Of a stretch of DNA of 52,351 nt, positions 16,370 through 24,240 are shown in pieces. Positions within the stretch are counted from its first letter, which is position 1; each line of letters opens with the position of its first letter. Source of the DNA: Lachnospiraceae bacterium (GTDB taxonomy: Bacteria; Bacillota; Clostridia; Lachnospirales; Lachnospiraceae); the NCBI GenBank assembly GCA_900772845.1, contig CAAGSD010000138.1:1-52351 (forward strand), in the 5' to 3' direction. The notes below the pieces were generated by a model. It was not told where the DNA came from. It worked only from the letters and a program-made list of their open reading frames with translations, and searched no databases. The position numbers and the translations under genes were made by a program.

Positions 16370-17627
16370 TGAAAATGACGGACGCACATGCAGTACAGCG
16401 TTTGCCAGTCTGTCTGCTGTCAATCGAAGACACCTACAGCCGGGCGACCGTGTCCTGCTGGAGCGGGGCAGTGTGTTTTACGGACAATATCTGCATGTGA
16501 CAGACAGCGGTACAAAAGAGACACCGATCGTGATCGGAGCGTATGGCACAGCAGACGCACCGCCGCGGATCGATGCCTGCGGACAGGGGATCTGGTATCA
16601 GGATTATGGGACCCCGCTGGATGCACCGACGCATGTGTATCACGGCTATGTATCTTCCGCAGTGCTTTTGTACGATGCAGAGCATATTGTGGTCGAGGAT
16701 CTGGAGATCACGAATGAAGGCAGCATGATCCCGGGAGAGCGTTATAGCCTGGGTGAGAAAATGAACCGTACCGGTGTGGCAGTGGTGGCCAAGGACAAAG
16801 GGGTGCGGGGCGGCATCACACTTAGGAATCTGTGGATCCATGATGTCCATGGGAATGTCTACGATAAGCACATGAACAACGGTGGGATCTATATGACAGC
16901 GCTCCGCCCGGAATGTGAGGAGCTGACGGGTGTGGCACGGTATCGGGATATCGTCATAGAAGGATGCTTCGTGCACCGGGTTAGCCGATGGGGAATTGCA
17001 GCAGGCTATACCTATGCCCATGATAAGTTCCGGGGAGCAGAACTCGATGAAGGGGTTTTTCTGAACTATGGGCATGAAAATATGCAGATACGGAATAATT
17101 ATGTAAAAGAGGCCGGTGGGGATGGGATCACGCCGATGTATGCCCTGCGTCCTCTGGTGGAGCATAATATGGCAGACTCTGTGGCCTGCGAGATCAATGA
17201 CCGGATCTATTGCGAGCCGGGCGACCGGATGGGAAAAGTGGCAGCCGGGATCTGGCCCTGGAAATGCAAGGATGCCCTGTTCCGCTATAATGAAGTCACA
17301 GACACCAGACTCAATCAGGATGGTATGGCATATGATGCGGATTCCGGGGACGGAACGGTGTATGAATCTAATTACAGCAGGCAGAATGAGGGTGGCTGTG
17401 TGATGTTCTGTCTGCAGGAGGCGATCCATAATACCTTCCGCAATAATATCAGCTATGATGATCTCGGTGGTACGATCAGCCCGTCAGAGAATCCGGATGC
17501 CCTGCTTCAGGATAATGTATACTATGTGCGAGAGGGTGTTCCCTTTGTACGTAAAAATATGGACGGTGGCAGCTTTACACAGGTAAATGACCGGGTGGTT
17601 GAGCTGGATTTCGGTTCGGATAGATAA
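16320..17627 (+). CDS. Right-handed beta-helix protein, putative GH136 lacto-N-biosidase catalytic subunit
   Basis: The 435-residue protein begins with a Thr-Tyr-Tyr-Val-Ser segment followed by Gly-Ser-Asp-Glu-Asn-Asp-Gly, and then shows repeated short beta-helix coils (Ile-Val-Val-Glu-Asp-Leu-Glu-Ile, Ile-Val-Ile-Glu-Gly-Cys, Asn-Met-Gln-Ile-Arg-Asn-Asn). GH136 enzymes have this fold and use two aspartates seven residues apart; here Asp334 and Asp341 fit (Asp-Gly-Met-Ala-Tyr-Asp-Ala-Asp). The context of GH112 plus an importer strongly supports release of lacto-N-biose. No signal peptide is visible, which suggests cleavage inside the cell or an unusual location. The ATG at 16320 has GGGAGG upstream. 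Another beta-helix lyase or hydrolase family is the main alternative. Confidence 0.65.
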   Translation: MTSLSATYYVSQRTGSDENDGRTCSTAFASLSAVNRRHLQPGDRVLLERGSVFYGQYLHVTDSGTKETPIVIGAYGTADAPPRIDACGQGIWYQDYGTPLDAPTHVYHGYVSSAVLLYDAEHIVVEDLEITNEGSMIPGERYSLGEKMNRTGVAVVAKDKGVRGGITLRNLWIHDVHGNVYDKHMNNGGIYMTALRPECEELTGVARYRDIVIEGCFVHRVSRWGIAAGYTYAHDKFRGAELDEGVFLNYGHENMQIRNNYVKEAGGDGITPMYALRPLVEHNMADSVACEINDRIYCEPGDRMGKVAAGIWPWKCKDALFRYNEVTDTRLNQDGMAYDADSGDGTVYESNYSRQNEGGCVMFCLQEAIHNTFRNNISYDDLGGTISPSENPDALLQDNVYYVREGVPFVRKNMDGGSFTQVNDRVVELDFGSDR

Positions 17628-17639
17628 AAACAGATATGG

Positions 17640-17679
17640 TGCTAAGCCTGGGACAAAACCCGTGGCTTAGCATTTTTTT
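17640..17679 (+). terminator. Terminator of the GH112-GH136 operon
   Basis: A 9-base-pair stem (17640-17648 with 17664-17672) holds an inner GGG/CCC pair and is followed by seven T residues. An outer AAACAGATA/TATCTGTTT pair (17628-17636 with 17679-17687) can extend it. Confidence 0.9.
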
Positions 17680-17740
17680 ATCTGTTTATACGATGAGCCA
17701 AGTACAGGCTCTATTAACGGTAGTGGCGCACACACAAAAC

Positions 17741-17782
17741 GGTTTGACGGACGAGAAAAGAACTGTTAAACTATTAGGCGGT
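17741..17782 (+). repeat. 42-bp near copy of an internal dapF segment, promoter-like
   Basis: These 42 bases match dapF positions 6668-6709 at 40 of 42 positions, on the same strand. Within the copy, TTGACG (17743-17748) and TAAACT (17767-17772) lie 18 bases apart, so it could act as the potABCD promoter, with a start near 17780 and the potA ATG at 17829. Neither promoter activity nor the direction of copying can be proved from sequence. Confidence 0.7.
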
Positions 17783-17828
17783 AAACAGACAGAAGGAACA
17801 TGAAAATAGAAAGGAGCCGGTGCGGTGC

Positions 17829-18824
17829 ATGGGCGAAAGTATATTACAACTTCAGCAGATCCGGAAATCTTTTGAGAATACAGAGGTATTAAAAGGTATT
17901 GATTTAGAAGCCGGGCAGGGAGAATTTATCACGCTGCTAGGTGCCTCCGGCTGTGGCAAGACCACGACATTACGCATTATTGCAGGGCTGGAGCTGCCGG
18001 ATGCCGGGCAGGTGATCCTGGAAGGACAGGACATTACGAACTGCGAACCGAACAAACGGGATGTCAACACCGTATTCCAGAATTATGCCCTGTTTCCGCA
18101 TATGAACGTATCGGATAACATAGGATATGGATTGAAGATCCGAAAAGTTCCCAAGGCAGAGATTGCAGAGAGAGTGGAGCAGGCCCTTCGTCTGGTACAG
18201 CTGGAAGAGTATGGAAAACGGATGCCGGATCAGCTCTCCGGCGGACAGAAGCAGCGTATTGCCATTGCCAGAGCGGTGATCAATGAGCCGAAAGTATTGC
18301 TGTTAGATGAACCGCTGGGAGCACTGGATCTGAAGCTGCGCAGGCAGATGCAGCTGGAACTGAAACGTCTGCAGAAGCAGCTGGGGATCACGTTTATTTA
18401 CATCACTCACGATCAGGAAGAAGCCATCAATATGTCGGACCGCATCGGTGTCATGCACGAAGGCATCCTGGAACAGCTGGGGACGCCCAATGAGGTATAC
18501 TATCAGCCTCAGACCAGCTATGTGGCGGATTTTGTGGGAAATGCGAATATTCTGCATAAAAATGGGGAGACTTTTGCCATACGCTCGGAAAACATTCTGA
18601 TGACCGGGGAGACAGTCTGTACACAGGAGGCTGTCGTGGTGGAAAAAAGCTTTGCCGGAGGGCAGCTGCGCATTCTGTTTGGCCTGCCGGACGGACAGAC
18701 TATAACCGCCAGCCGCTATGGAATCGACAATGACTTACAGCCGGGACAGAAGGTGAAGATCGGCTGGGATGCGAAAGACGCAGTAAAGGTAATAGATAAT
18801 GACAAAGACGAAAATCACAAGTAA
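17829..18824 (+). CDS. potA: Spermidine/putrescine ABC transporter ATP-binding protein
   Basis: The 331-residue ATPase energises polyamine import. It carries Walker A Gly-Ala-Ser-Gly-Cys-Gly-Lys-Thr (Lys44), a Q-loop (Val-Phe-Gln-Asn-Tyr-Ala-Leu-Phe), the Leu-Ser-Gly-Gly-Gln signature, Walker B Leu-Leu-Leu-Asp-Glu-Pro-Leu-Gly-Ala-Leu-Asp, the switch histidine (Thr-His-Asp-Gln-Glu) and a C-terminal TOBE domain. The ATG at 17829 is preferred to GTG at 17820, which sits only three bases from the AAGGAG site. Its 3' end overlaps potB by 26 bases. Confidence 0.93.
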   Translation: MGESILQLQQIRKSFENTEVLKGIDLEAGQGEFITLLGASGCGKTTTLRIIAGLELPDAGQVILEGQDITNCEPNKRDVNTVFQNYALFPHMNVSDNIGYGLKIRKVPKAEIAERVEQALRLVQLEEYGKRMPDQLSGGQKQRIAIARAVINEPKVLLLDEPLGALDLKLRRQMQLELKRLQKQLGITFIYITHDQEEAINMSDRIGVMHEGILEQLGTPNEVYYQPQTSYVADFVGNANILHKNGETFAIRSENILMTGETVCTQEAVVVEKSFAGGQLRILFGLPDGQTITASRYGIDNDLQPGQKVKIGWDAKDAVKVIDNDKDENHK

Positions 18825-19677
18825 CAGCCGCAGGAGAAGCGGGAATGTCGGACTGATGGTCCCTATGTATGTGTTCACGATTCTGTTCGTGGCTCTGCCA
18901 ATCCTGTATCTGTTCCTTTTGAGCTTTTTACAGAGAGCACAGGTCTGGGGCGTGGACTTTACATTCACCCTGGACAATTATAAGAGAATATTGGAACCGC
19001 TGTATCTGGATACTTTCTGGCAGTCGTTGAAGCTGGCGTTTACCGCCACCTTTTTCGTGGCACTGATCGGGTATCCATACGGTTATTTCATGGCGAAAAT
19101 GAACGCTGTCTGGAAACGGAGAATGCTGCTGCTCATCATGATCCCGTTCTGGACCAGTGCGCTGATCCGCCTCTACGGCTGGATCATTGTCTTCCGCAGC
19201 AACGGTGTGCTGGACAAGATATTGATGGGACTGCATCTGACCAATCGACCGTTAAAGCTGCTTTACACTTATCCGGCAGTGGTAGTGGGAATGGTTTATT
19301 CCCTGCTGCCTTTTATGATCCTGGCGGTGTATTCCAGTGCAGAGAAGCTGGATATGTCTCTGGTGGAAGCCTCCAGGGATCTGGGAGCATCCTCCTGGAA
19401 AGCATTTTGGACAGTCAGCTTCCGGCTGACCCTGCCGGGACTTTTGTCCGGGGTGGTGTTGTCCTTTATTCCGTCCATGGGTCTGTTTTTTATAGCGGAT
19501 ATCCTGGGCGGCAATAAGATCGTGCTGGTAGGCAGTGTGATCCAGGAACAGATCACCAAGGGGCGGAACCAGCCTTTTGCGGCGGCGCTGTCTGCGGTGT
19601 TGATGATACTGACTTCCGTGATGATCCGCCTGTACCGCAAGATCACCGGAACCTCACAGCTGGAAGGAATAATGTAG
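18799..19677 (+). CDS. potB: Spermidine/putrescine ABC transporter permease
   Basis: The 292-residue protein has a short basic N-terminus and about six membrane segments. The EAA loop is Glu-Ala-Ser-Arg-Asp-Leu-Gly-Ala-Ser-Ser-Trp-Lys-Ala-Phe, as in PotB. It forms the polyamine channel with PotC. It overlaps potA, and potC follows after three bases, so expression is coupled. Confidence 0.92.
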   Translation: MTKTKITSNSRRRSGNVGLMVPMYVFTILFVALPILYLFLLSFLQRAQVWGVDFTFTLDNYKRILEPLYLDTFWQSLKLAFTATFFVALIGYPYGYFMAKMNAVWKRRMLLLIMIPFWTSALIRLYGWIIVFRSNGVLDKILMGLHLTNRPLKLLYTYPAVVVGMVYSLLPFMILAVYSSAEKLDMSLVEASRDLGASSWKAFWTVSFRLTLPGLLSGVVLSFIPSMGLFFIADILGGNKIVLVGSVIQEQITKGRNQPFAAALSAVLMILTSVMIRLYRKITGTSQLEGIM

Positions 19678-19680
19678 CGT

Positions 19681-20475
19681 ATGAAAAAGAAAAAATGGCC
19701 GTTTGTATATGTGGCGGTAATCACAGTGCTGACCTATATCCCGATCCTCTTGACGGTGGTGTATTCCTTCAATGCTTCCAAACTGACCTCTGTGTGGGAG
19801 GGCTTTTCCCTGAAATGGTACCGGGAGTTGTTCCGGGACAGAGATCTGGGGGAAGCACTGATTAACAGCCTGATCCTTGCGGTACTTAGCTGTGCCTTTG
19901 CGGTGTTGATCGGCACTTCGGGAGCACTGGGGATGAGCCGCAGAAAACGGAAACTGGACGATGCTGTGGCATATGTATCCACGCTGCCCATCATGATCCC
20001 GGAGATCATTCTTGGCATGGTATTTTTATCCGTATTTTCCCTGATGGGACTGCCCTTTGGCATGGTCACGCTGGTGATCGCCCATACCACGTTCTGCGTG
20101 CCCTATATTTTTACCATGGTGCGGGCGAGATTGGTGGGAATGGACCCGTCGCTGGAAGAGGCGGCACTGGATCTGGGAGCCACAAAATGGCAGGTATTCC
20201 GGGATGTGATATTGCCGCAGATCCTGCCGGCGATCCTGTCGGGAGTGCTGCTTGCATTTGCCATGTCCTTTGATGATGTGGTGATCAGTATTTTCGTCAC
20301 CGGACCGAAGGTCAACACACTGCCGGTGAAGATCTATACAAAATTAAAGACCGGCGTGACCCCGGAGATCAATGCTCTTGCCACGGTCATGCTGTTTGTG
20401 ATATTGTTGTGTCTGGCGGGAGCGTATGTGCTGGGACGTAAATGCCAGACATCTGTGGGAGCCGGGGAAGAATGA
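19681..20475 (+). CDS. potC: Spermidine/putrescine ABC transporter permease
   Basis: The 264-residue protein has about six membrane segments and the EAA loop Glu-Ala-Ala-Leu-Asp-Leu-Gly-Ala-Thr-Lys-Trp-Gln-Val-Phe, followed by Ser-Phe-Asp-Asp-Val-Val-Ile-Ser typical of PotC. It lies three bases after potB. In the 127-base gap before potD a 7-base-pair hairpin (20521-20527 with 20534-20540, six-base loop ATGCAA) could adjust the level of the binding protein relative to the permeases. Confidence 0.92.
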   Translation: MKKKKWPFVYVAVITVLTYIPILLTVVYSFNASKLTSVWEGFSLKWYRELFRDRDLGEALINSLILAVLSCAFAVLIGTSGALGMSRRKRKLDDAVAYVSTLPIMIPEIILGMVFLSVFSLMGLPFGMVTLVIAHTTFCVPYIFTMVRARLVGMDPSLEEAALDLGATKWQVFRDVILPQILPAILSGVLLAFAMSFDDVVISIFVTGPKVNTLPVKIYTKLKTGVTPEINALATVMLFVILLCLAGAYVLGRKCQTSVGAGEE

Positions 20476-20520
20476 GCGGAAACCGGTCTGACTAATAAGG
20501 AAAAATGAGGAAAGAACGAT

Positions 20521-20540
20521 TCCGCAAATGCAATTGCGGA
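20521..20540 (+). promoter_or_regulatory. Small hairpin between potC and potD
   Basis: TCCGCAA (20521-20527) pairs with TTGCGGA (20534-20540) around a six-base loop, ATGCAA. There is no T tract. The loop lacks the G at position four expected of ANTAR-binding hexaloops, so I do not call it an ANTAR target. Confidence 0.4.
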
Positions 20541-20602
20541 TAAGTAAGAACATAAAAATGCATAGCAGATGATGCAGGAGAACTGTATCGAAGGAGGAGA
20601 TT

Positions 20603-21652
20603 ATGAAGAAAAAGCTGGCAATGCTGTTGGCAGCGACCATGCTGGCCACGTTGTTTACCGGCTGTGGAGCAGGCGGTAAAGAAGATAAGAGAGAACTGAA
20701 TCTCTATACCTGGGACGGCATGTTCCCCCAGGAGATTTTAGATGGTTTTGAAAAAGAGACCGGTATCCGTATCAATTATTCTAATTTTGACTATGATGAG
20801 GATATGCTGGCGAAGCTGGAGGAGACAAAGGGCAGTGATTACGATCTGGTCATTGCGGACGACTATATCATTGAACTGGCCATTCAGGAGGGTCTGACTC
20901 AGAAGCTGGATACTTCCAGGATCAGCACTTACGATAATCTGAATCCTGTGTTTATGTCCCAGTTCTATGATCCGCAGAATGAATACACTGTGCCCTACGG
21001 TGCAGGCATTCCTCTGATCGTGTACGATCCGGGACTGACAGATGTGAAGATCACAGGCTATGAGGATCTGTGGGATCCGGCACTGGAAAATAATGTGGCA
21101 CTGACGGCAAACTATCGTGTTATTGACGGTATCACCTTAAAGACCATGGGAGAATCCTTCAATACCGAGGATCTGGATGTGATCCGGGCAGCAGGAGAGA
21201 AGCTTCTGAGTCTGGCTCCCAATATCCGTGTGATCAATGACAATAATACGCAGGATTATCTGATCAGCGGCGAAGTTGCAGCAGCGTTCCTGTATACTTC
21301 CCAGGTATCTGCAGCACTGCAGGCGAGACCGGATCTGGAAGTGGTATATCCGAAGGAGGGACTGGGATTCGGCATCATGGCCGGATTTGTACCTTCCCAG
21401 GCACCCAATGCAGATGCGGCTTATGCATTTTTAGACTATATCAACGATCCGGAGAATGCTGCGAAATGCTATGAGTATATCGGCTACTACTGCACCAACA
21501 AGGCAGCGGAAGCGTATATTTCCGACGACATGAAGAAAATGATCGTATTGCCGGAAGATGCAGCGGAGGGCGAGATCGTGCAGAATATCTCCCAGGAGGC
21601 AGAGGATCTGCATGCGGAGATCTGGAATCAGTTTAAGAGTGCATGTGATTAA
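20603..21652 (+). CDS. potD: Spermidine/putrescine-binding lipoprotein
   Basis: The 349-residue protein has a lipoprotein signal peptide with Phe-Thr-Gly-Cys (Cys21), then the PotD-like opening Leu-Asn-Leu-Tyr-Thr-Trp-Asp-Gly-Met-Phe and a periplasmic-binding-protein type II fold. It captures polyamines outside the membrane and passes them to PotBC. GAAGGAGG precedes the ATG. It closes the potABCD operon; no terminator is evident before the T-box promoter that starts 11 bases downstream. Confidence 0.93.
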   Translation: MKKKLAMLLAATMLATLFTGCGAGGKEDKRELNLYTWDGMFPQEILDGFEKETGIRINYSNFDYDEDMLAKLEETKGSDYDLVIADDYIIELAIQEGLTQKLDTSRISTYDNLNPVFMSQFYDPQNEYTVPYGAGIPLIVYDPGLTDVKITGYEDLWDPALENNVALTANYRVIDGITLKTMGESFNTEDLDVIRAAGEKLLSLAPNIRVINDNNTQDYLISGEVAAAFLYTSQVSAALQARPDLEVVYPKEGLGFGIMAGFVPSQAPNADAAYAFLDYINDPENAAKCYEYIGYYCTNKAAEAYISDDMKKMIVLPEDAAEGEIVQNISQEAEDLHAEIWNQFKSACD

Positions 21653-21663
21653 TAAAAAAGTTC

Positions 21664-21692
21664 TTGACAGATTTGATTTGTGCGAATATTAT
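21664..21692 (+). promoter_or_regulatory. Promoter of the aspS-gatCAB T-box transcript
   Basis: A perfect TTGACA (21664-21669) and TATTAT (21687-21692) are separated by 17 bases. Transcription would start near 21699 and cover the T-box leader. Confidence 0.8.
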
Positions 21693-21698
21693 AAACCT

Positions 21699-21980
21699 AA
21701 GTTGAAAAACTATTTTGTAAATGCTATGAAAGAGACTCTTGCCAAGGGAAACGACAGGAATACAGCGTCACCGACTGAGAGCGCTGTTTGCGGAAGCTGG
21801 CGAAGGGAACACTCCGGAGCAGGTGATCTGAACTGCAGGATATCACATGCAGCTAGGATGACACGTTGCACGCGTTAAGTGACAAGAGTGGATAGGCAAA
21901 GGCGCCTGTCAATTCGGGTGGTACCACGGATTAGATGATTCGTCCCGGGATATGTTTTAACATGTCCCGGGGCTTTTTGT
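21699..21980 (+). promoter_or_regulatory. T-box riboswitch upstream of aspS
   Basis: The conserved T-box sequence (AATTCGGGTGGTACCACGG) lies at 21911-21929, next to the terminator hairpin at 21942-21978. An uncharged tRNA whose anticodon pairs with the specifier and whose CCA end pairs with the T-box would favour antitermination. The folded specifier loop could not be resolved by eye. A GAAC tetranucleotide at 21830-21833 overlaps a Glu (GAA) and an Asn (AAC) codon and is a candidate; GAC trinucleotides for Asp also occur. The controlled genes, aspS and gatCAB, are those expected for Asp-, Asn- or Glu-tRNA sensing. Confidence 0.93.
21942..21978 (+). terminator. T-box terminator hairpin
   Basis: An 11-base-pair stem (one G-T pair) between GTCCCGGGATATG and CATGTCCCGGGGC has a TTTTAA loop and is followed by five T residues. 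Its 5' strand lies just after the T-box sequence, so antiterminator and terminator are mutually exclusive. Confidence 0.9.
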
Positions 21981-22041
21981 ATTCAAAAATAAGCTGTACA
22001 GGGAGCGCACATTCGGGACACTATATAACAGGAGGTGCGAT

Positions 22042-23778
22042 ATGTACAGAGATTTAACAATGAAAGAGATCAGTGAACAGCAGATCGGACAGACTTTGCA
22101 GGTGGCAGGCTGGGTAGAAAATATCCGTGACCACGGCGGTGTATCCTTTATCGATCTGCGGGATATGTACGGTGTGTTACAGGTGGTGATTCGTAAGCCG
22201 GAGCTTTTAAAGGGTATCACCAAGGAAATGTGCCTGTCCATTACCGGTCTCATGGAACACAGAGACGAAGAGACCTACAACCCGAAGATTCCTTCCGGCA
22301 CCATCGAACTGGAAGCACACAAGATCGATGTGTTGGGAAGAGTATATAAACAGCTTCCTTTCGAGATCCAGACGTCTAAAGAGATCCGGGAAGATGTGAG
22401 ATTAAAATATCGTTATCTTGACCTTAGAAATGCAAAAGTAAAGGACAACATTGTATTTCGTTCCAAGGTGATCAGTTATCTGCGTCAGAAGATGACGGAC
22501 ATGGGATTTTTGGAGATCCAGACTCCTATCCTGTGTGCTTCTTCTCCCGAGGGCGCCAGAGACTATATTGTTCCCAGCAGAAAATTTAAAGGAAAATTCT
22601 ATGCGCTGCCCCAGGCACCGCAGCAGTATAAGCAGTTGCTCATGGCTTCCGGCTTCGATAAGTATTTCCAGATCGCTCCCTGCTTCCGTGATGAGGATGC
22701 CAGAGCCGACAGATCTCCCGGAGAGTTCTATCAGCTGGACTTCGAGATGAGCTTCGTGACCCAGGAGGATGTCTTCAAGGTCGGCGAGGAAGTATTGCAT
22801 GACACTTTTGAGAAATTTGCTCCTGAAGGCAGCAGGATCACACAGACACCGTTCCCCATCATCAGCTACAAGCAGGCCATGTTGGAATTCGGCTGCGATA
22901 AGCCGGATCTGCGCAACCCCTTACGGATCATGGATGTGACAGAGTTCTTCCAGAGATGTACGTTTAAGCCGTTTATCGGCAGAACCGTCCGTGCCATCAA
23001 GGTACATGCGGAGATGTCCAAAGGCTTCCATGAGAAGCTGTTAAGCTTTGCAACTTCTCTTGGTATGGGTGGACTTGGTTATCTCGAAGTGGCAGAGGAT
23101 ATGAGCTACAAGGGACCCATCGATAAATTTATTCCCGGAGAGATGAAGGGAGAGCTGGCAGAAATGGCGGGACTTTCTGCCGGAGATACCATCTTCTTCA
23201 TTGCGGATAAAGAGGATAAGGCGAACTACTATGCCGGTCATATCCGTACTGAGCTGGGCGAAAAACTGGATCTGATCGAGAAGGATGCTTACCGTTTCTG
23301 CTATGTGAACGACTTCCCGATGTTTGAGCTGGATCCCGAGACGAAGCAGATCGGATTCACCCACAATCCGTTCTCTATGCCCCAAGGCGGCCTGGAGGCA
23401 TTGAACACCATGGATCCGCTGGAGATCCTGGCTTATCAGTACGACATCGTATGCAACGGCGTGGAACTGTCCTCCGGCGCAGTACGTAACCATGACATCG
23501 AGATCATGAAAAAAGCTTTCGCCATCGCAGGTTATGACGAAGAGACATTAAAGACCAAGTTCGGAGCACTGTATCAGGCATTCCAGTTCGGAGCACCCCC
23601 TCATGCGGGAATGGCTCCCGGCGTGGATCGCATGATCATGCTACTCCGGAATGAGGAGAACATCCGTGAGGTCATTGCTTTCCCCATGAACGGCAATGCA
23701 CAGGATCTGATGTGCGGTGCCCCCGGCGAAGTAACGGAACAGCAGCTGCGTGAAGTGCATATCAAAGTGAGAGATTAA
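22042..23778 (+). CDS. aspS: Aspartyl-tRNA synthetase, probably non-discriminating
   Basis: The 578-residue protein has an N-terminal OB anticodon-binding domain, the class II catalytic core (motif 2 Cys-Phe-Arg-Asp-Glu-Asp, motif 3 Gly-Val-Asp-Arg-Met) and the bacterial GAD insert. In the OB domain it has Arg-Asp-His-Gly-Gly with His31. Characterised non-discriminating bacterial AspRS have His at this position where discriminating ones have Leu. It therefore probably charges both tRNA-Asp and tRNA-Asn with Asp, the latter being repaired by GatCAB encoded next. It is controlled by the T-box leader. GGAGGTGCG precedes the ATG. Confidence 0.96.
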   Translation: MYRDLTMKEISEQQIGQTLQVAGWVENIRDHGGVSFIDLRDMYGVLQVVIRKPELLKGITKEMCLSITGLMEHRDEETYNPKIPSGTIELEAHKIDVLGRVYKQLPFEIQTSKEIREDVRLKYRYLDLRNAKVKDNIVFRSKVISYLRQKMTDMGFLEIQTPILCASSPEGARDYIVPSRKFKGKFYALPQAPQQYKQLLMASGFDKYFQIAPCFRDEDARADRSPGEFYQLDFEMSFVTQEDVFKVGEEVLHDTFEKFAPEGSRITQTPFPIISYKQAMLEFGCDKPDLRNPLRIMDVTEFFQRCTFKPFIGRTVRAIKVHAEMSKGFHEKLLSFATSLGMGGLGYLEVAEDMSYKGPIDKFIPGEMKGELAEMAGLSAGDTIFFIADKEDKANYYAGHIRTELGEKLDLIEKDAYRFCYVNDFPMFELDPETKQIGFTHNPFSMPQGGLEALNTMDPLEILAYQYDIVCNGVELSSGAVRNHDIEIMKKAFAIAGYDEETLKTKFGALYQAFQFGAPPHAGMAPGVDRMIMLLRNEENIREVIAFPMNGNAQDLMCGAPGEVTEQQLREVHIKVRD

Positions 23779-23813
23779 ACTCTGATAGTACGTGTAAATT
23801 TGTGACTGCACAG

Positions 23814-23842
23814 GGTGCTTTGAAGCTTCGTGGGAAAGCACC
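23814..23842 (+). promoter_or_regulatory. Hairpin between aspS and gatC
   Basis: GGTGCTTT (23814-23821) pairs with AAAGCACC (23835-23842) around a 13-base loop in the 100-base gap. There is no T tract, so transcription probably continues into gatC. It may mark an mRNA processing or stability site. Confidence 0.4.
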
Positions 23843-23878
23843 TGAAAACATGCAGAATGGAAAGGAAAAAGGATCAGT

Positions 23879-24172
23879 ATGGCGAACGTAATCAGTGACG
23901 AGACCATAGAATATGTAGGCATTCTGGCGAAACTCGAGCTTTCTGAGGAAGAGAAGGAAGCAGCAAAAAAGGATATGGGCAGAATGCTGGACTATATCGA
24001 CAAATTAAGCGAACTGGATACCACCGGTGTGGAACCCATGTCTCATGTGTTCCCGGTTCAGAATGTCTTCCGTGAGGATGTGGTGACCAATGGGGATGAG
24101 AGTGAACAGACCCTGGCCAATGCCCCTGGCGAGAAGGACAACATGTTTGTTGTACCAAAGACATTTGATTAA
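23879..24172 (+). CDS. gatC: Asp-tRNA(Asn)/Glu-tRNA(Gln) amidotransferase subunit C
   Basis: The 97-residue GatC is of normal length. It wraps GatA and GatB in the amidotransferase that converts Asp-tRNA-Asn to Asn-tRNA-Asn and Glu-tRNA-Gln to Gln-tRNA-Gln. Recognisable features are the N-terminal Tyr-Val-Gly-Ile-Leu-Ala-Lys-Leu-Glu-Leu, the central Asp-Thr-Thr-Gly-Val-Glu-Pro-Met-Ser-His and the C-terminal Phe-Val-Val-Pro-Lys-Thr. Its stop codon lies inside a 13-base-pair palindrome (24158-24184). Confidence 0.95.
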   Translation: MANVISDETIEYVGILAKLELSEEEKEAAKKDMGRMLDYIDKLSELDTTGVEPMSHVFPVQNVFREDVVTNGDESEQTLANAPGEKDNMFVVPKTFD

Positions 24173-24233
24173 ATCAAATGTCTTCGGCCTTTTGATTAGG
24201 ATCAAAAGTCCTCGGACTTTCGATTAGAAATCG
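24158..24233 (+). repeat. Tandem array of three related hairpins at the gatC 3' end
   Basis: Three consecutive units of about 26-28 bases each centre on a GATTA stem-loop: stems 24158-24170/24172-24184 (13 pairs, includes the gatC stop), 24189-24196/24201-24208 (8 pairs) and 24221-24225/24229-24233 (5 pairs). The units are joined by TCTTCGG and TCCTCGGA linkers. They look like degenerating copies of one palindromic unit. Confidence 0.65.
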
Positions 24234-24240
24234 GGTAGAA

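Noticed and set aside
20521..20540. potC-potD hairpin as an ANTAR target
   Set aside because: The six-base loop ATGCAA has C rather than G at position four and there is no adjacent second hairpin or terminator.
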